64,000 nucleotides of DNA, taken from Gorsachius magnificus (taxonomy: Eukaryota; Chordata; Aves; Pelecaniformes; Ardeidae). Positions within the stretch are counted from its first letter, which is position 1. Each line of letters begins with the position of its first letter. The notes below the pieces were generated by a model. The model did not search any database. It saw only the letters and a list, made by a program, of their open reading frames with translations, and was not told where the DNA came from. This document shows positions 46,840 through 61,800 of this stretch, piece by piece. A program made the translations under genes and the position numbers. The stretch lies in assembly GCA_034008185.1 (NCBI GenBank), contig CM067081.1:8245821-8309820 (forward strand), given 5' to 3'.

Positions 46840-46968
46840 CAGGTTGGACAGGGCTCTGAGCAACCTGATCGAGTTGAAGATATCCCTGCTCACTGCAGGG
46901 GGGTTGGACTAGATGGCCTCTAGGGGTCCCTTCCAACCCAAACCATTCTATGATTCTATGATTCTATG
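46840..46968 (+). mobile_element. CR1 LINE 3' terminus with triple ATTCTATG tail
   Basis: AGGTTGGACAGGGCTCTGAG, CAACCTGAT, GGGGTTGGACTAGATGGCCT and TCCCTTCCAACCCAAACC followed by about three ATTCTATG units. Confidence 0.95.
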
Positions 46969-49900
46969 CTGTGACTCTCAGTTCAGGCAGTGGTGACAAA
47001 ACTTGGCAGCCTTTTGCCTTGGCCAGCCACGGAGTCTCTCCTGAATGGTCACTTTCTCTCATTTGTCCCACCGACTTTTAACGGTCCCTTCACACAACCA
47101 GCCAAATACCTGGACTTGGTTGTCCAATCACACCCCTGTGGCTTGAAAGACACTATGTCCCTGTTTGAAAAATTATTTGGGACCAGAGTTGCAAGGTAGG
47201 TAGGTGGGCAGTACTTCTATGTACAGATACCACCAAGTGCCCAATCCATCTTGGGAAAGCCATTTCACACTGATTTTTCAAAGGAATTTAGATGCCTATC
47301 TGGCATCAGCAAGCTATTGATTTCACTATAACCGCAGCACTTTACAGCTAGCACATAGCAAGGCAATGACACCTGGGTCCCTATGGGAGAGCAGGAGAAT
47401 GGCAATTCAGTTCCTAAACCTCTGGGCACATATCAGATCCTCTTCCCCACCATCAATCCACACAGCAATCTTTGTTATCAAAAATCTTGGACGACAAAGG
47501 AACAGTTACCATGATAGCTCTACCAGAGCAGGACTCACCAACAGCACCATTACAAAGCTCATCGCTGCAAGGATGGTGACACCACAGCTGCAGAGCAGGG
47601 GCTGCTTGGGTTGGTTGGCTGGACATGTCACCAGTAAAACAGCTAGAGCTGAACTGGTCTACAGACCACTCTGGAAAGCTGTGGGCAAAAGCACAGCTCC
47701 CCTGCTCAGTGGAGGAGGGCTGTTCTGGATGGCACCCACCGCTGCAGCCTCTTGCTGATGGAGCTGGTTCCTCCCTGACACACCGGGGAGCTAATGGTGC
47801 CAGATATCCCAGGGAGGCAGAGCATGGTGCCCAGAAGAGAGAACTAATTTTAGTCAGCAAAGAAACTGAAATGCTTTCTGCAGAAGCTCATTAGCTACTG
47901 TCAACTGCTCATTAGCCCTTGATCTAAGCAGAAGCAGGTGGTGACAACCAGGGAAAATGAAGTAGGTCTAATATATTATTAGTGTAGTAGTAATAGGGCT
48001 GTTATAACATCAGTAGAAAAGCAATACACAGCTGGCCCCTACCCTACACCAACTGATTAGCTAACATCTCGGGCTAAATGACGAGCCTGAATTTGAGGGG
48101 TTGCTCTGGTATGTATGGAAGATGAAGAGCTTTCACCTAAGCCTCTTATGGCTTCCCTTCCACACAGGGACATCCTGACACTGCCAAAGACTTTGCCTTG
48201 CAGTAGAATCTAGAAATGCAATAGGACATCAGCTATAAATTGCAATTTGCATATGTCTTTAAGAGGCAAAACTCTGGGATGGGCTTTAAACATGTGAGAG
48301 AAGTACAAAGGTGCTGGAAACCTGGAGTTAAATCCACCTCTAACAACAGCTCAGATGAAGTCCCAGTCTGCAGCAGAAACTCACCACTGGCACCACCAGC
48401 CCCTGTCTGACCCCTGCCTGACCTATGTGCCCCAGCAGGCTGGTCTGACCAAAAATCATGCCAGACTCCATGGAAACACTTTCTTTAAGGTCTTCTTGCC
48501 ACCTTCTCCCTTTTTCCCAAGAAAGCATGTTGCCACTGTGCCATCGAGGGGCTGTTCATGATCTTTAAACTCAAAGCACAGGGCTAAATTGTCACAGCCA
48601 TCACCACATTTAAGTACGAAGAGTGCCAAACTTATGTCAAACGCCCATTTCTGTCTCTCTTTTTTAACAGGAAGCGCTTCAAACACTGTCGACCCGATGA
48701 CTCTCAGAACGAATCTAAAGGGTCTGAGGGCAAATGTTTGTCTTATGCTCCCATCATCACCTGTGCACAGGTTTTGGACAGGCTTTGCAGGATGCAGGAG
48801 TCACCAAAGCACCCTTTCCCCTCCTCTGGTGGTGTATTTAGTGGCTGTATTCTGCCTGCCTGGCTGTGATTTGCTGGGCTTCAGTTGCTGAGTAATAGCA
48901 CTACACCTCCAGTAAAATATTAGACAAATATTTTCTAAGCTTTTAACTCCTCATCTGGATATAATCCTTCTTTAATAGGGCTGGCATTTGCTGTAGGTAA
49001 GTATGCTTATCAGCTTACAATATAATCCCACAGGCAGCACATCCAGAGCCTCTTTTTTCAATGAGCACCGCATCGTCCTATTTCAGAGATACTAAATTAG
49101 AAGGAAAACATTATTCTGAGGCTGTGTCTGCTAAACAGGGAAAAGCCCTGCAGATCCCCAACTCCAGGAAAATTGGCAGAAGGAGCATTTCCAAGTAAAC
49201 GAGCCTAGGTGCTTGCCTGAGCTTACTCCATGGTGGGACTGGGTTTGGGGAACGGGGACCTTGTATGGAGGTGAGGGAAGTGGATTTGGCTGGGTGGATT
49301 TTCCGTTGGAAGGGAGTGGTAATCTCCTTGGCTATAGCAGGCACATCAGTGAGGCCATAAGGCCCAGAGAGAGTTGATGGAGATGTGTGGTGGGGAGAAG
49401 GTCTCACATTATTCAGTGCCTGCTTCACTCCATTAACCAGCATTGTTATGAATGGAGGCTAAAAGGTCTCTGAGTATAAGGTTAGATAGGGCAAATACCA
49501 ATTTCAATGCATTAAAACACCTGAAATAAAACACTAGGGACCAGGCAAGGGGTAATTTATAGTCCTATGGAAGCAGCCAGTTCTTAATGGAGCCTTTGCT
49601 CATGGAGTCAAATCCCCAGTGACCACAAATTTCTGCCCTAAATATAGCAACTACCTTCCCTTAAGCAGGAGTGAAGGCCTGGATGCACCACAGTGTGTGC
49701 CTGAAAGCGACCCACACAGCCAAGGCACAACCTCACTGCTCACAGATGCTTTCTGAAGGACCCATCCATACCAGTGTCCCAACCCATCGCCTTATGCCAG
49801 CCCCACCAGCTGTGCAGAAGAGCTGTGGGTTCATTCTTCCCCACGTGCGCACAGACACACATGCACGTACAGAGCATCCAGGGACACAAATCACCAACCT

Positions 49901-51369
49901 GAGCAGCCCGAGTGTCTCGGCATCAGAGCAGCCTCTGTGGCATACATTCAGCTGCAAACGCTGAGGGCAGCAGTGTCGTGTGTCCCTCCCTGGACTGCAA
50001 GCTGTTCTCACCTACAAATATCCAGTGCAGAGCCCAGAAACTCTGCAACATTTGGATGGCCACACTCTCACGGGGTAAACTTTTACAGAGCAGCTCTTCA
50101 AGGTCCCTCACGTAGGTACCCAGGCACTACATACCCATCACAGCCCAGCCCAGGGCAGGGAATGCATACAATAGATTTTCTATATAGCTGTTTTGAGATT
50201 CAATGCGATGAAGCTAGTGTCCCACTGGATAGCCCAGCCTGGCTGGAAAGCTTTTGGGAGGAAAGTGGAGTGTACACACACAGGCAATGGTATTTCATGG
50301 AGAGTTTGTCACCTTGACTGGAGCAGAGTCATTGGAGTGCTGGAAGTACAGGTTGCTTAGGAATTAATTCTCTTAACAGCAGCTAGAACTGCTAAGTCTT
50401 CCCAAGCTTCCCATAGAAACATAAACAAAGATTTATATTTGTCCTCGGTGATACTTGCTGCCCATTTGGTGTACGATTGGGGAATGTGCCTTCGTACAAT
50501 GTGTGCCCACAGTGTGAGGAAGCAATAATGCTACCTCATACTGCCCTGCTATCCACACAATCTTTGTTGTGCTTCGACAGTGTGGGTGAAATAATTTGAA
50601 CCACAGCACCTTTATTGCTATTTTTTAGCCGGAGGTGCAAGAAGTGCAGGCAGGTAACAAAAAAAAAATTACGGAAGAGTGATGTTTCATTGCAAAGGCC
50701 ACAATAAATGCCTTTGTTTGAGCAGGGGTAGAAAAGCTATGAAGAGAGAATGTGGAGGTGAGGCAAGTAGAAGAAGCCAGTGGGCTTGGCCATGCGCAAA
50801 GTGGGAGAAAGGGGGCTGTGAAGCCAACAGTTGCAGAGCCTGAGGATATTGTCTGAAGTGCTATCAAGAGCTAGAACTGCTCACAGGGTGCATTAGTCTC
50901 TCAGGACAGTATTTTCTTTTGCTTCAGGGAAAACAAAGACAAGCATTGATAACTGTAGAATAAAGAATAAATTAAGGTGTGTTGGCTTCTTCTCCAGCCT
51001 CTTTCAAAAAGGAAGAAATATTCCACTGTATTTTGCTTACATCCCAGGGTGGAGCCATCTAATTAACCAGGGTGGGCAGGCATGGCAACCAGAAACCCTC
51101 TATGGGAAGAAGTAAAAGAGGCTACAAAGCCTCCGTTATGAATCTACGGCACCCAGGCTCCCTCTGAACAGCAGTTGGGATGCTTGTGCCTGGCCTGTGG
51201 GCTTCTCTAAGTAATGGGTCTCCTAGAGTCTTTGGCTTGACCTGCTCTTGGATGCTGCTGGATGTACAGTTCACAGCACTGGCAAGTGACGTGTGCTGTC
51301 CCCACAAGAAGTGACCTGACCATGGTGACAGCACCATTTGCTACCATCACACCAGGGGTGATAGGCAAT

Positions 51370-51556
51370 AGAATCATAGAATCATAGAAGAATACCAGCT
51401 TGGAAGGGACCTCAAGGATCATCTGGTCCAACCTTTCTAGGCAAGAGCACAGTCTAGACAACATGGCCCAGCACCCTGTCCAGCTGAGTCTTAAAAGTGT
51501 CCAGTGTAGCAGAGTCAACCACATCCCTGGGGAGATTATTCCAATAGCTGTACAGC
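51370..51556 (-). mobile_element. CR1 LINE 3' fragment
   Basis: Starts with two ATCATAGA tail units, then AGCTTGGAAGGGACCTCAAG, CCCAGCACCCTGTCCAGC and GGGGAGATTATTCCAATAGC in reverse orientation. The body differs from the other copies here, so it represents another CR1 subfamily. Confidence 0.9.
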
Positions 51557-51932
51557 ATCAAGTCCCATGGATGTTATGAATCCAGATACTGGGCAATGTT
51601 ATGGAAACTGGAGGAAAGAAGAGAAAAAAGGGTATCACATGTTGCCTGATTTTGCCCTATCCTAGTACTCTTGAGCTGGAAGGCTGCACGTTCTTTGAAA
51701 AGAATTCAGCCTCCATTTCACAAGAATAAAGCTTTACAGGCATTACATTAACACATTAAATTACAACCATGTTGGAATCTGGCCAAGATAATGTGCCAAG
51801 CATCTCTGCTCTTTCTAACTGTGTCAAGAGATGTACCTTCTCAAAATATAGAGATGGATGCACTAACAGGAACTTCTTAGCAGTTCATGCTATTTCCATA
51901 GGTTTACAGATTCCAGAAGCATTAAGCAACTC

Positions 51933-52302
51933 GCTGGAGAAGAGGAGGCTGAGGGGAGATCTTATCGCCCTCTACAACTGCCTGACAGGAGGGGGTAGTG
52001 AGGTGGGGGTTGGCCTCTTCTCCCTGGTAACGGGTGATAGAACGAGGGGAAATGGTCTGAAGTTGCACCAGGGCAGGTTTATGTTTGACGTTAGGAAAAA
52101 TGTGTTCACAGAAAGGGTCGTCAAGCACTGGAATGGGCTGCCCAGGAAAGTGGTCAAGTCCCCATCCCTGGAGGTATTTAAAAGCCAGGCAGACGAGGTG
52201 CTTAGGGACATGGTTTAGGGGTGGGATGTCAGGGTTAGGTTAACAGTTGGACTTGATGATCTTAAAGGGCTTTTCCAACCAAAATGATTCTATGATTCTA
52301 TG
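51933..52302 (+). mobile_element. CR1 LINE 3' fragment
   Basis: Encodes [20 protein letters not shown], then [20 protein letters not shown] and [20 protein letters not shown] in one open frame, followed by the CR1 3' UTR and two ATTCTATG units. The open frame is a transposon remnant, not a host gene. Low divergence suggests a relatively young copy. Confidence 0.95.
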
Positions 52303-55300
52303 TCCTGATAGGTGGGGATAAAAGCAAAAGCACTAAAGGGAAAAAGCAGAACAAAAACTTAAAGAGTTGGTGTGGCCATAAAAAGCTGATTTGATGACAG
52401 CATCAGGGTTGCAGTGAGAGTTATCCTAAATCTGTGCCCTCCCAGTCACTTACGGCATTGTATCTTTACTGGCCACTGACCCTGCTGGTCCTGGGACATG
52501 CGTCAGAACTAAATTACACAGGTAGAAGTAAATAGGATCATGATAATATTAACAACAAGAAGAGAAAAAGAAAATAAGACTTTCTGCCCAGATTGAAATT
52601 TCAGCCTTTTGGCTGCATGCCAAAAAGAGATGGCAAGTTGAATGCACTTTAACTTTTCATGAAGAAATAATGCCCCCAAAATGTCACTTCAAAAATGTCA
52701 CATATTTTGACATTCAGAACACAGAATAGATCATTTCAGGCTGGGAGAACACAGCAAACCTGTATTAGCTGGTGGTTCCTTTTTTTTTAGTACAAAAGCA
52801 CCTTAAAAATATCCATCTTTTGGTCCAGCTAAGATTGGCTTAGATAAACCCAGAGTATAATGGAAAAAAAATATTTGTTCCAGACATTGTGACCAGCTTT
52901 GCCCAGACCCTTGAGAAGTCTCCACAGTGGACTATGATGTGATATGGGCACTCACTTGACAGAGATAGAGATTTGTGAGCCATTAGTAAGAGACAGTATC
53001 ATACACTTACACAGATGAATTCCCATCCAACAGGGAAAGTGGGAGATAAATGACAAAAGCATTATAGACCAGGGACTAGAGACTTTGACCACACAAATTG
53101 TAATGTGTATTTGAAAAGTGATTTGGAAGTAAGTATATCTGAGAAATACCAAGCATCCCAAAATCTTTCTCCTTCTCAAACACCCATTGAAGGTTTTTTC
53201 TACTAATGCCCATGAAAGTTTAATTTTAATTGTATATTTTCAAAGAACCTGTGTTTATATCAGAAAAGAATAAGTGCTGCAAAACTAGAAATGAAGGAAG
53301 AGAAGATAGCTCAGATAAAAGTATTTGGCTATGTTTCAAGTTGTAGGAAAATGGGATTTAAGGTGATGAAACAGAGGGACTGATAGAAACCAGCCATCCA
53401 TGGCAATAGCCCAGGGAGACTGTAAGGCATGCAGAATGAATTAGGACACAGAAAATAGCAGTCAGGTTAAGGGGAGATTAATGGTAAAACAAAATCTGTA
53501 AGGTAGGAGCGGAAATTAACTTGGTAGAAACCAGCATGGTCAAAAGAGGAAGGGATGGTAATGGAGAATGAGGCTGCCCAGAAATGGGTCCATTTGAATA
53601 TAACCCCTAAGAAAAGACTCACCGGAACTTGGTGTGCTGAGAGGATTGACATGCTTCATCTACAATATGATGCTAACCCAGTGCCTTCGAAACCTTCAGA
53701 GGATACCACACACAAATGCCTCACTGTCTAGCAAACAGCTGAAAAATGGTTTCAGAGCTATGAATCTTCACTTTCCCTTTTTTTTTTTCATCCAGGAATC
53801 CAACAGACCTTCCCACAACCCTCGTCCAACAGGCAATATGCCTAATATCATGTTATGGATACCAGGATCTGACCCACTTGGAGATACTTACAGCAGCCAA
53901 ATCTTATTGTTTTGCCTCTGTCTCTTCTGAGACTCTGGCCTGCTACCAATCCTGCTATTTAACAGGCATTATTTGCATAACCAGCCTAAGGCATTCATCA
54001 GCTAAAAGGTCTCTTCAAAAACGGGTAAAGGATGGCAACCTATATTTGAAATATTCATCTCCACCACTTCAATCATTTACAATGGCCACTAGCACTAAGT
54101 ATTAATGACAGATAGATAAATCAAGGGATATATTTTTTTGTACATAGTCAAAACAAGTGCCACAGGCCCAGTCTCTGCCTTCTCCCATGGTACAACCCCA
54201 GGTAGCCACCGCAGAGCAGCGGTGGCTCTATGAAGGACTCTGGCCCAACAACTTCTCAAGAGTGTCTTCTTTAATCCAAATTACCTGTGTTGGGGAAGGA
54301 AACCCAGAGCACACCTCCATACCCACCATTGTCTCTGAATTTAGCAGTAAGCTGTACTTCTAACATATAAGAGATGTTTCTCCCTACTCAGCAAAGATTA
54401 CCCATGGGATTCCCCCTCTCTGACTTAAAATCCCGTAATTTAAAGAATATGCTGCAAAATGGTTCACATTTGCACGATACCTCTAACATAAGCAAATCTG
54501 CTTTCCCCCACTGAATCCAGGCATGTTTTCTTGGCTAGTTTTTCTTACTCTGGTATTATAGTCATAATGAATAAAAAAAAATAATTGAGAAGACCCCCTA
54601 AAAATCTTATTTCAAATTTGTCATCTGAGGTCTTCAAGGAGCCATACCATAAATTTTGACCTCAGTATTTTCCAGACATAAAGACTGGTAGAAGAATGCA
54701 AAAGGCAACATTATAGCAACACTGTCAGCCAAGCCCTGGAGAATATGAGAGTGTGAGAGATGCTGTGGGGATTTCAGAAGCTTGAAAAAAAACCCAAAAA
54801 ATGTCAGCAAGATGTTTTGAAAAAGAAGAAATTGAAGATGACAGGCATAAAAATATAGCAAAATAAAGGTCTGTTGAAATATAAAGTGCCATTTTTCATC
54901 AGAGATCAAGTGAAGCTTAGTCTATATGTGTTTTTCTTACAACAGTACACTTCTGCTTCTCACTTGGTTTGCAAGTGTAATAGTAAGTTTATGTTGTTGA
55001 CTGCCAAAAATTGCCCAGCAAGCTGCTTTTCCAGCTTGGGAATGCAGTAAAAAACTGCTGTTTACCTACCACACATTTTTAAGCTGTTGAGTTTTTCAAC
55101 TAATAATAAAAAGTGTCAATCATATTTTTAGCTGAGGAAACATGGTCCTGACTGCATTCAGGTTATCTCTTTTGTCAGTTGCTGCTCCCCATCAGTGACA
55201 CGTTAGTGCCAGAGCTGCGGGCAGATTTCAAGTTCATTTAAGTTCACCAGTGAAACTCAAAACTAAATGTGGTTAGAATTCTAGTCGAGGGCTAAAAACT

Positions 55301-58159
55301 CATGAATTTTTATTTTTTTTTTAAGAATTCATTATTTTAAAGGCAATACCTTTTCTACTTATTAGTTAAAAAATCCAAATGCTCCAGTCCGATATGTGAT
55401 GTCTAAGCTCAGCAGGCAGAAGGAAAGGACCTTTCCAGCCCTCCCTCATGGACTGGTTCTGGCTGGGTGATTCAAGGTAATTTGGTTGATGTTTAAAACA
55501 TCCAGTCTTCATGAAAATTCACAAAACACTGGTCAGGTGATGCCATCACCAGAAAATAAGAAGAAAGGGAAGGTACATGCTGAGAAGATAGTGCCCGAAA
55601 GTCTCCCAGGGACTGATTTGATCTAGGCACTGGCAGTGCTGTGTAGTCCAGAACAACTGATAAACTCCGTCAACAGGAGTCTGCTGAAACTGCACTTAGC
55701 ACCCACTAGCAGCAACGAGGGGTTGCGTGGTTCAGACCTCATCCAGGAGCGTGACAGCTGCTACACTCAGGAATATACACACCCCTGACAAACCAGAATA
55801 TTCTCAGAAGGATTCTCCAGGCACCCACCAAGCAGCCCCACACGTCAGTTTGACCCAGCACTTCCATCTGGCCTTGGTTTCCCAACCACTGGTGCAACCA
55901 CGTAATTATGAGTGTGGGTGTCTGTTAACCACATGGGTATGTTGTGTGAATTAATGATCTGCTATTACTAATAACAGCTTGATTCTGTTAGCTAATAACA
56001 GATTATTCCTAAGAAATACTAGTTGTGATCTGTGTCTCCCCAAAACTCATACCTAACAGTGAAGATCATCAAACTCCTGGGACTGTCCTCCCACTTTCAC
56101 TTCTTTCAGCGACAGTGTCAGCTTAAGCAGCCCCTCATTTTTTTTTTTCACATCTATTTTTAACATGACTGAGCTCTCTGGAATGGTTCATCCCATGGGA
56201 AGAAGCTGGGGCAAACTTTATAGGCTCTTCAGACACCTACAAGTGATGAGGAGATCTGTCTCTAGATTTAGATACCCCAGTGAACTTGAACATCCAACAT
56301 TTATGGCTCATCCCCTTTCCTGGGGCCCAGCCTCACACCCAAACCAGATCTTTTCAGAAACAAAACATCTGCCCAGAACTTTGTGGATCTCACCAAAAGC
56401 ACATGATCTGCTTTTGCACTCAAAAAGTACAGGGACTTACAAAATACTACAAGACACCCATCTGTGCTTGAAACCCAGGGAAAATCAGGTCGTGTACAGA
56501 TGACTAACAGAAGATCCTCTTTGGGGCTGAGCTGGGAACTGAGTCCTCTCTGCTGTACCTGTTCTTGTAGTTTGGCCAGAAAAGACACCCTACCTTATGA
56601 GATTAAATGATGAAGGAAGCGGAACTGACCTCTAGAAAATATTCTTTTCCCTCTATGTCCTTCAGAAGATTAGGAACACCTGTTAGGCCTGTCTTTTCCT
56701 GCCTGTGCAAGATTTTAGATCCAAATGAAAACTCTGCCATCCACAAGTTTTGGAAGTTGGATTAGAGACAAAAAGAAACATCTAGTTAGAAGGAGAAAAA
56801 TACGTTATACCTATAACCAAATCGACAGATGAATCTCCTTGGTTTGTGTTTGCATGAATTTTTGATATTCCTTGTAACTTTGCAAATCTCATTGAATGAC
56901 TTTATACCTGCAAAGGGAGACAAATCATTAAAAATTAAAGAATATGTCACAATATACATCTATAACCCCAAAGACATCGTTGTGCAGCTTTTATGCTGAT
57001 ACAAGTGCTCTTGTAATTTTAGATCCTTAAATTCCATGCAAGCCAACAGACATCCCTGGTCTCTTGTTTTCCTAGTATCAGTGAGGTTCTTCATGTGACA
57101 GGGTATCTCTTACTGGGTATTTTCACAAGCTAATACCACGTGTTCAGTAGCTTCATTTCCCAGTGACCTCAACAGCTTGTAGCATCTCAAGGACTAGTTG
57201 TCTTTGCAGTCCAACTGCTGTTTCAACCCATCTTTGCAGCAAAGATGTAATTATGTCCTGCAGAAAAAATAGCAGGTACCACCTTAGCAGGAATGACTCA
57301 AAATGCAAAACATAGGCATTCAGGAAAATAAATGGAAGGGCTTTATGGGTCTTCAAGAGTACCACTGCTTCGGAAATATCTTCACTTCGTAAAGACATTC
57401 ACATGCAAATTTTCTTGGCCATTGCAATTGCTATTTCTTAATTCACACAGGTCCTGGACATTAAAAACCCATGGACATCTTGTCATTGACATCTCTGGAA
57501 GCAGACTTGATCTGCAGATAGACCATCCAACAACCACACCACATTTAATTATTAAATCAAAAGAGGTGCCTAAGGTCAAGGAGTAGGTTAGCACTGGTCT
57601 GGCCTGCCCAACCCTGGCTGTGCATTTATCTGTCACCACTGATTCACCATGAAAATCAAGGCACTAATGAGCAAATGAGCATCCTCAGAATGGAAGAGAT
57701 CCTGTATCCGTGACCCTAGCCCACAACTGTGGCCAAGAATGTGTCAAGATAAGATTTTATTAGTCTACTGCTGAGCAGCATGGTCAGAAAGCACATGATT
57801 TCTTAGGTTTATTGAGTTAACTTTGAAGTTAGTTAACACAAGGCTTCCTGTACTGAAGAATAATATACAAGACATTCAGGGTGTTGCCTTTGGTTTTTTG
57901 GTGTTTTCTTTTTATCCGACACCCAGAGAACGATGTCTTACCTCTTTCTTGGCTGTTTTGGCAACCAAGTCTCATCTCTTGCCTCCGGTCATCAGTGAAC
58001 TAATGTTGTTTACACCATGGAGCTCTCTTGCTATTGACAAAGCCTGCTGCCTGGCTTGCCTGCCTCCTCTCCGTGCTGCTGAAGGCTCAGAGGACACCTA
58101 AACCTTCCATCTTCTTAGGCAGACAATGGGCTGAAACTCAGAACATCTTCATTCCGCTC

Positions 58160-58225
58160 AGGCTTCTTTCCATGTCTCAGTTTCCCCATCTGGAATATGT
58201 GGATGGTAAAACTACCTGTAACAGG
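58160..58225 (+). mobile_element. MIR-like SINE fragment
   Basis: CATGTCTCAGTTTCCCCATC followed by TGGAATATGTGGATGGTAAA and ACTACCTGT matches the MIR block order closely. Confidence 0.6.
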
Positions 58226-60081
58226 AAATTCATGCTTGAGAGATGATGACAAAAGCAAAACCAAAATGGTTTCAGGGCTTATTCAGATGAAAGCCTCAGC
58301 TTAAAATTTGCAGCTGTGTGAGATAATGCTGAATAAGGAGAAACCATGACTTCTTACCTTCCCTTGCTGTGTGCAAGACCACATGTCCCAACACTATGCC
58401 CTTGAATGGATCTAAACCTTGGTTGCTTTTGGTCTCAGTTCTATTCAGATTTTTATAGAGTGCACAGCAGGGTGCTTCTGGCTGTTAAAAGCTCACTTGC
58501 TATCCCTCCATGGAGCCATTAACTTACAAATCCAAATTCCACAGAAGCACAGTCTCAGTCTTCAAACACTGAGCACATTCTACTTCGTATTTATAGGCCA
58601 AGCCAAATCAGTTGCAACAGATTTGAAGTATAATTAACTCTCACCAGATGTAGCATTTTTTTGTTTTCATCTCAGCACCATCCAAAAAAGATGAGAAAAT
58701 TCTGGCCTTCAAATATTCTGCCCTTGAAATATCAACAAATATGAGCAAAAGCATATGCAAGCTGATCCAGTCAGTGGTAAACTCTTCCGATCAGTATGAG
58801 CAGAAGGGATCATCTCAGCAAATATGTGGAAAGGTTTTAGAAAGTAAAAATCTGATCTGAACAGCCAAATAGTCACTGCAATTGGAGATGAATTATTAAA
58901 AAGATTAACACACATAACAGTGAACTTGCAGGGACACAGGCACTGCACAGACACAGTCTGCATACTTTGGGATGCAGAGCAAAACAAAAAGAAATGAGAT
59001 CTTGGGGGAATTTCTCTAGAACTGAGTCAGCTGGAAATATCCTGCTGCTTTCTCTTAAAAATATTTTTTCCCCAAGGAAAATACACAAAGGGGAAAAATA
59101 GAAAAAATGGTGGGAGGGTGTAATATAGCCCTGCCACTTAAGAGCTGCTGAGACTTTTTTCTTCATCTGTGAATGCCCTTATGGTAAACTTTATGAGAAC
59201 CATGCACGTGTAGATTGACAGATGATGTTGGTCACTTACTCTGCTTAACTAGTCGGATGCCGAGAGACACACTGGCCCATGCCAGTCATATGCTTTGGCT
59301 CTCATGTTCATTCTCAATTGCTGCATTGCAGTGAGGGATGCCAACAGTACATTGCATACGCAAATCCAATGGCTTCCAGCCTTGGGAGAGCGATGGATGT
59401 TGCCGTTCCTGCTGGCTGGTGAGCAGGCTGAGCAATGCAGAGGTTTCTGCAGCTTCCCAGTAGCAGTTCCTGGGGTACCCTTGAAGGTAAATGACTGGGT
59501 GGCCAAGGCCTTTTTTACAGTCAGAGCATGTTGGAGACAGTCCATAGGGCCATGTATTTATATGGGTTTGGAAACAAATGTGCTATAGAAGCACGTCCAG
59601 CACGCATGGCATGCTGCAGGCTGCAGTGATGGAGTGATGGAGCATGGGACAAGGAAATGGGGTAAGAAAGAGGGACAGACTCCCTCCAAAAGTGCCACCT
59701 TCCCATCATTAGGAATCAATTCCATTTCCATTGTCCAAAACACTGCAGAGACTGAACTGAAGTGAGCGGTGGAACAGGAGTTACCTGGTCATACCCAGGC
59801 TCCAGTTCTGCTGGCCTAGGCTGGGAAGTGCCTACACACTGCCACTGTCTGCCTGAGAATGACATGGACCTCTTAAACATCTCAGTTTCTTTGAACCCAG
59901 ACACAGTCAGGGATGACAAGGCATGAGGATACCTCCTCACTATCCCAGAAGCCATTTACAGCCATGGGAGGAGGACTGGATTATGATATTTTTATCTCAC
60001 AAAATCCTGAGATAGCAGTGACAGTCTTGCTGCTGTTCTATTAACATCACTGAGCATGTATATGATATAAGTGGACTTTGC

Positions 60082-60165
60082 AGTGTTGGGTTTATGGTTG
60101 AACTCGATGACCTTAAGGGCCTTTCCCAACCTAAAAGAGGTTTTCCAGCCTCTATGAATCCATAA
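60082..60165 (+). mobile_element. CR1 3' terminus, diverged
   Basis: GGTTGAACTCGATGACCTTA, AGGGCCTTTCCCAACCTAAA, then a second TTTTCCAGCCTCTATGAATC, resembling a CR1 end with a repeated terminal segment and a decayed tail. Confidence 0.75.
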
Positions 60166-61734
60166 TTTGCTTTCTCAGGTACTGAGGTGAAGCTTGCAGG
60201 ACTATTGCTTACATACACAAGTATAACCAGTAGCAATCAATGCTTGTGTTTTATACTGCCAGAAGTATTCGATAGAGAGGTTACAACTATTTTCCAATAT
60301 TAATCTTCCGTGTCAGCAGGTGCTGTAATTTCTATTGATTGCTACCTCATTAGTGGAAGGTCAGCCAGGAGATGAGCAGCCATAACTGGAAAATGGGGGT
60401 TTCTGTAAGCTGGTTTTTCTATCTGTAATTCTGCTCCACATTCAGGAGACGTTGATCCTTTATGGAAAACCTTTAAATATTTGTATTTCTCAATTTAACA
60501 TCTAGTTGATTATGCTTGTGAAAGCTAAAAAAACAGCTTTCATTTTGACTCAAAATGCCACGAGTAAGGCAATGTGACATTTTTGGCTGTAAATGTGATT
60601 TCTGACATTTCATGCTGCACTCCCTGTTTTTTAAAGCCTTTCTCATGTAGGTAAAACTTTGTGCAATTAATGTCATGTCATTGATCTTATTTTTGAAGCT
60701 ATTTGACCCCTGATCTTCATCACTACCTAGCGATGTATGGCTATCAGCCTGGTTACATTTTGTTTTCAAGATGGATTTTAGGGGGTTTTAGATCACTTGT
60801 TAACATTTTGTGTGCTTTGTTTCCTCCATTTCCACCCCATAAAATGGTGACAGAAATACTTAACTTCCCCATGTCTTTAGTTTTCTTATAACTGCACAAG
60901 CCATGTGAAATAGAGATAGACCTCAAGTACAGGTTTCCATAGCTCCAAGCGGATAAGGCCATGATCTCTACTGGGGCCAGGAGAAATGTTATAGAAATGA
61001 TAATGTTAATGCACTGCCTGTGGGGATGTTATCTCTCACCAAGAGGGAGAAGACTTATGAAAACTGGCTGAATTATTATTGTTGCTTTCTTTGTCTGCAT
61101 GTTGCAGCACTACCTCTCCACACTGTATAAATGGAGTCACGATGTAGGCAGAAATGTCCAGTAAATTCTGCTGACACGTTAACCTCAGATCTACAGCTAT
61201 GCATTTCTTCTCAGCATTCATCAATCCTCAGGGTGTGGTAGGGGACCTGCTGATCTCAAAGAACGTCCTACCAGTCCATCACCGATTAAACCCATGCTGC
61301 TGTGCTCCTATGAAGCAGAGAAATCGGTGACAGTGGGGAAGTAACAAGAGGAAATTTCAACCACACAGTGAGTTTCTTTGGACTGTGAATCAGTTTCCAG
61401 ACTAATGTTGTAGATCAATTGCTTGATTTATTTTAAAAGTGGATTGGATAAAAACACGGAAAATGCATCAGAGAAGAATACTGTTCCTGGAGGATGGAGT
61501 TGGGATGGGCAGGATGAGGTTTGCTTGAACTCTGACGCTTGGTGATCATTTTCTTACCTTCCTATCTGAAAATAGGACACTGTTGCTACACTTCTTCAGA
61601 GGAAGACTAAAAAAAATCTCTTTTTACTATAACAAGAAAAAGCTGCCTAGTGAGCAGCTGGGAAAAAAAGAGAGTTTCTGAGAGTGGCATGAACAATAAT
61701 ACGCTAAGACTGTATCCGTTGGCCTCATCTAGCA

Positions 61735-61800
61735 GATTTACCTAGTTATGATTCCACTGGCTGCCATGGAGTTATCCCTGATTTACATCCAGCATAATTA
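61735..61800. mobile_element. Half of a palindromic archosaur repeat
   Basis: CTGCCATGGAGTTATCCCTG followed by ATTTACATCCAGCAT resembles one arm of the GGTGTAAAT-ended palindromic family seen near 44650. Confidence 0.4.

Noticed and set aside
51769..52218. 149-codon plus-strand open frame
   Set aside because: Most of it is the CR1 coding remnant ([16 protein letters not shown]...[20 protein letters not shown]). It is a transposon fragment, not a host gene.
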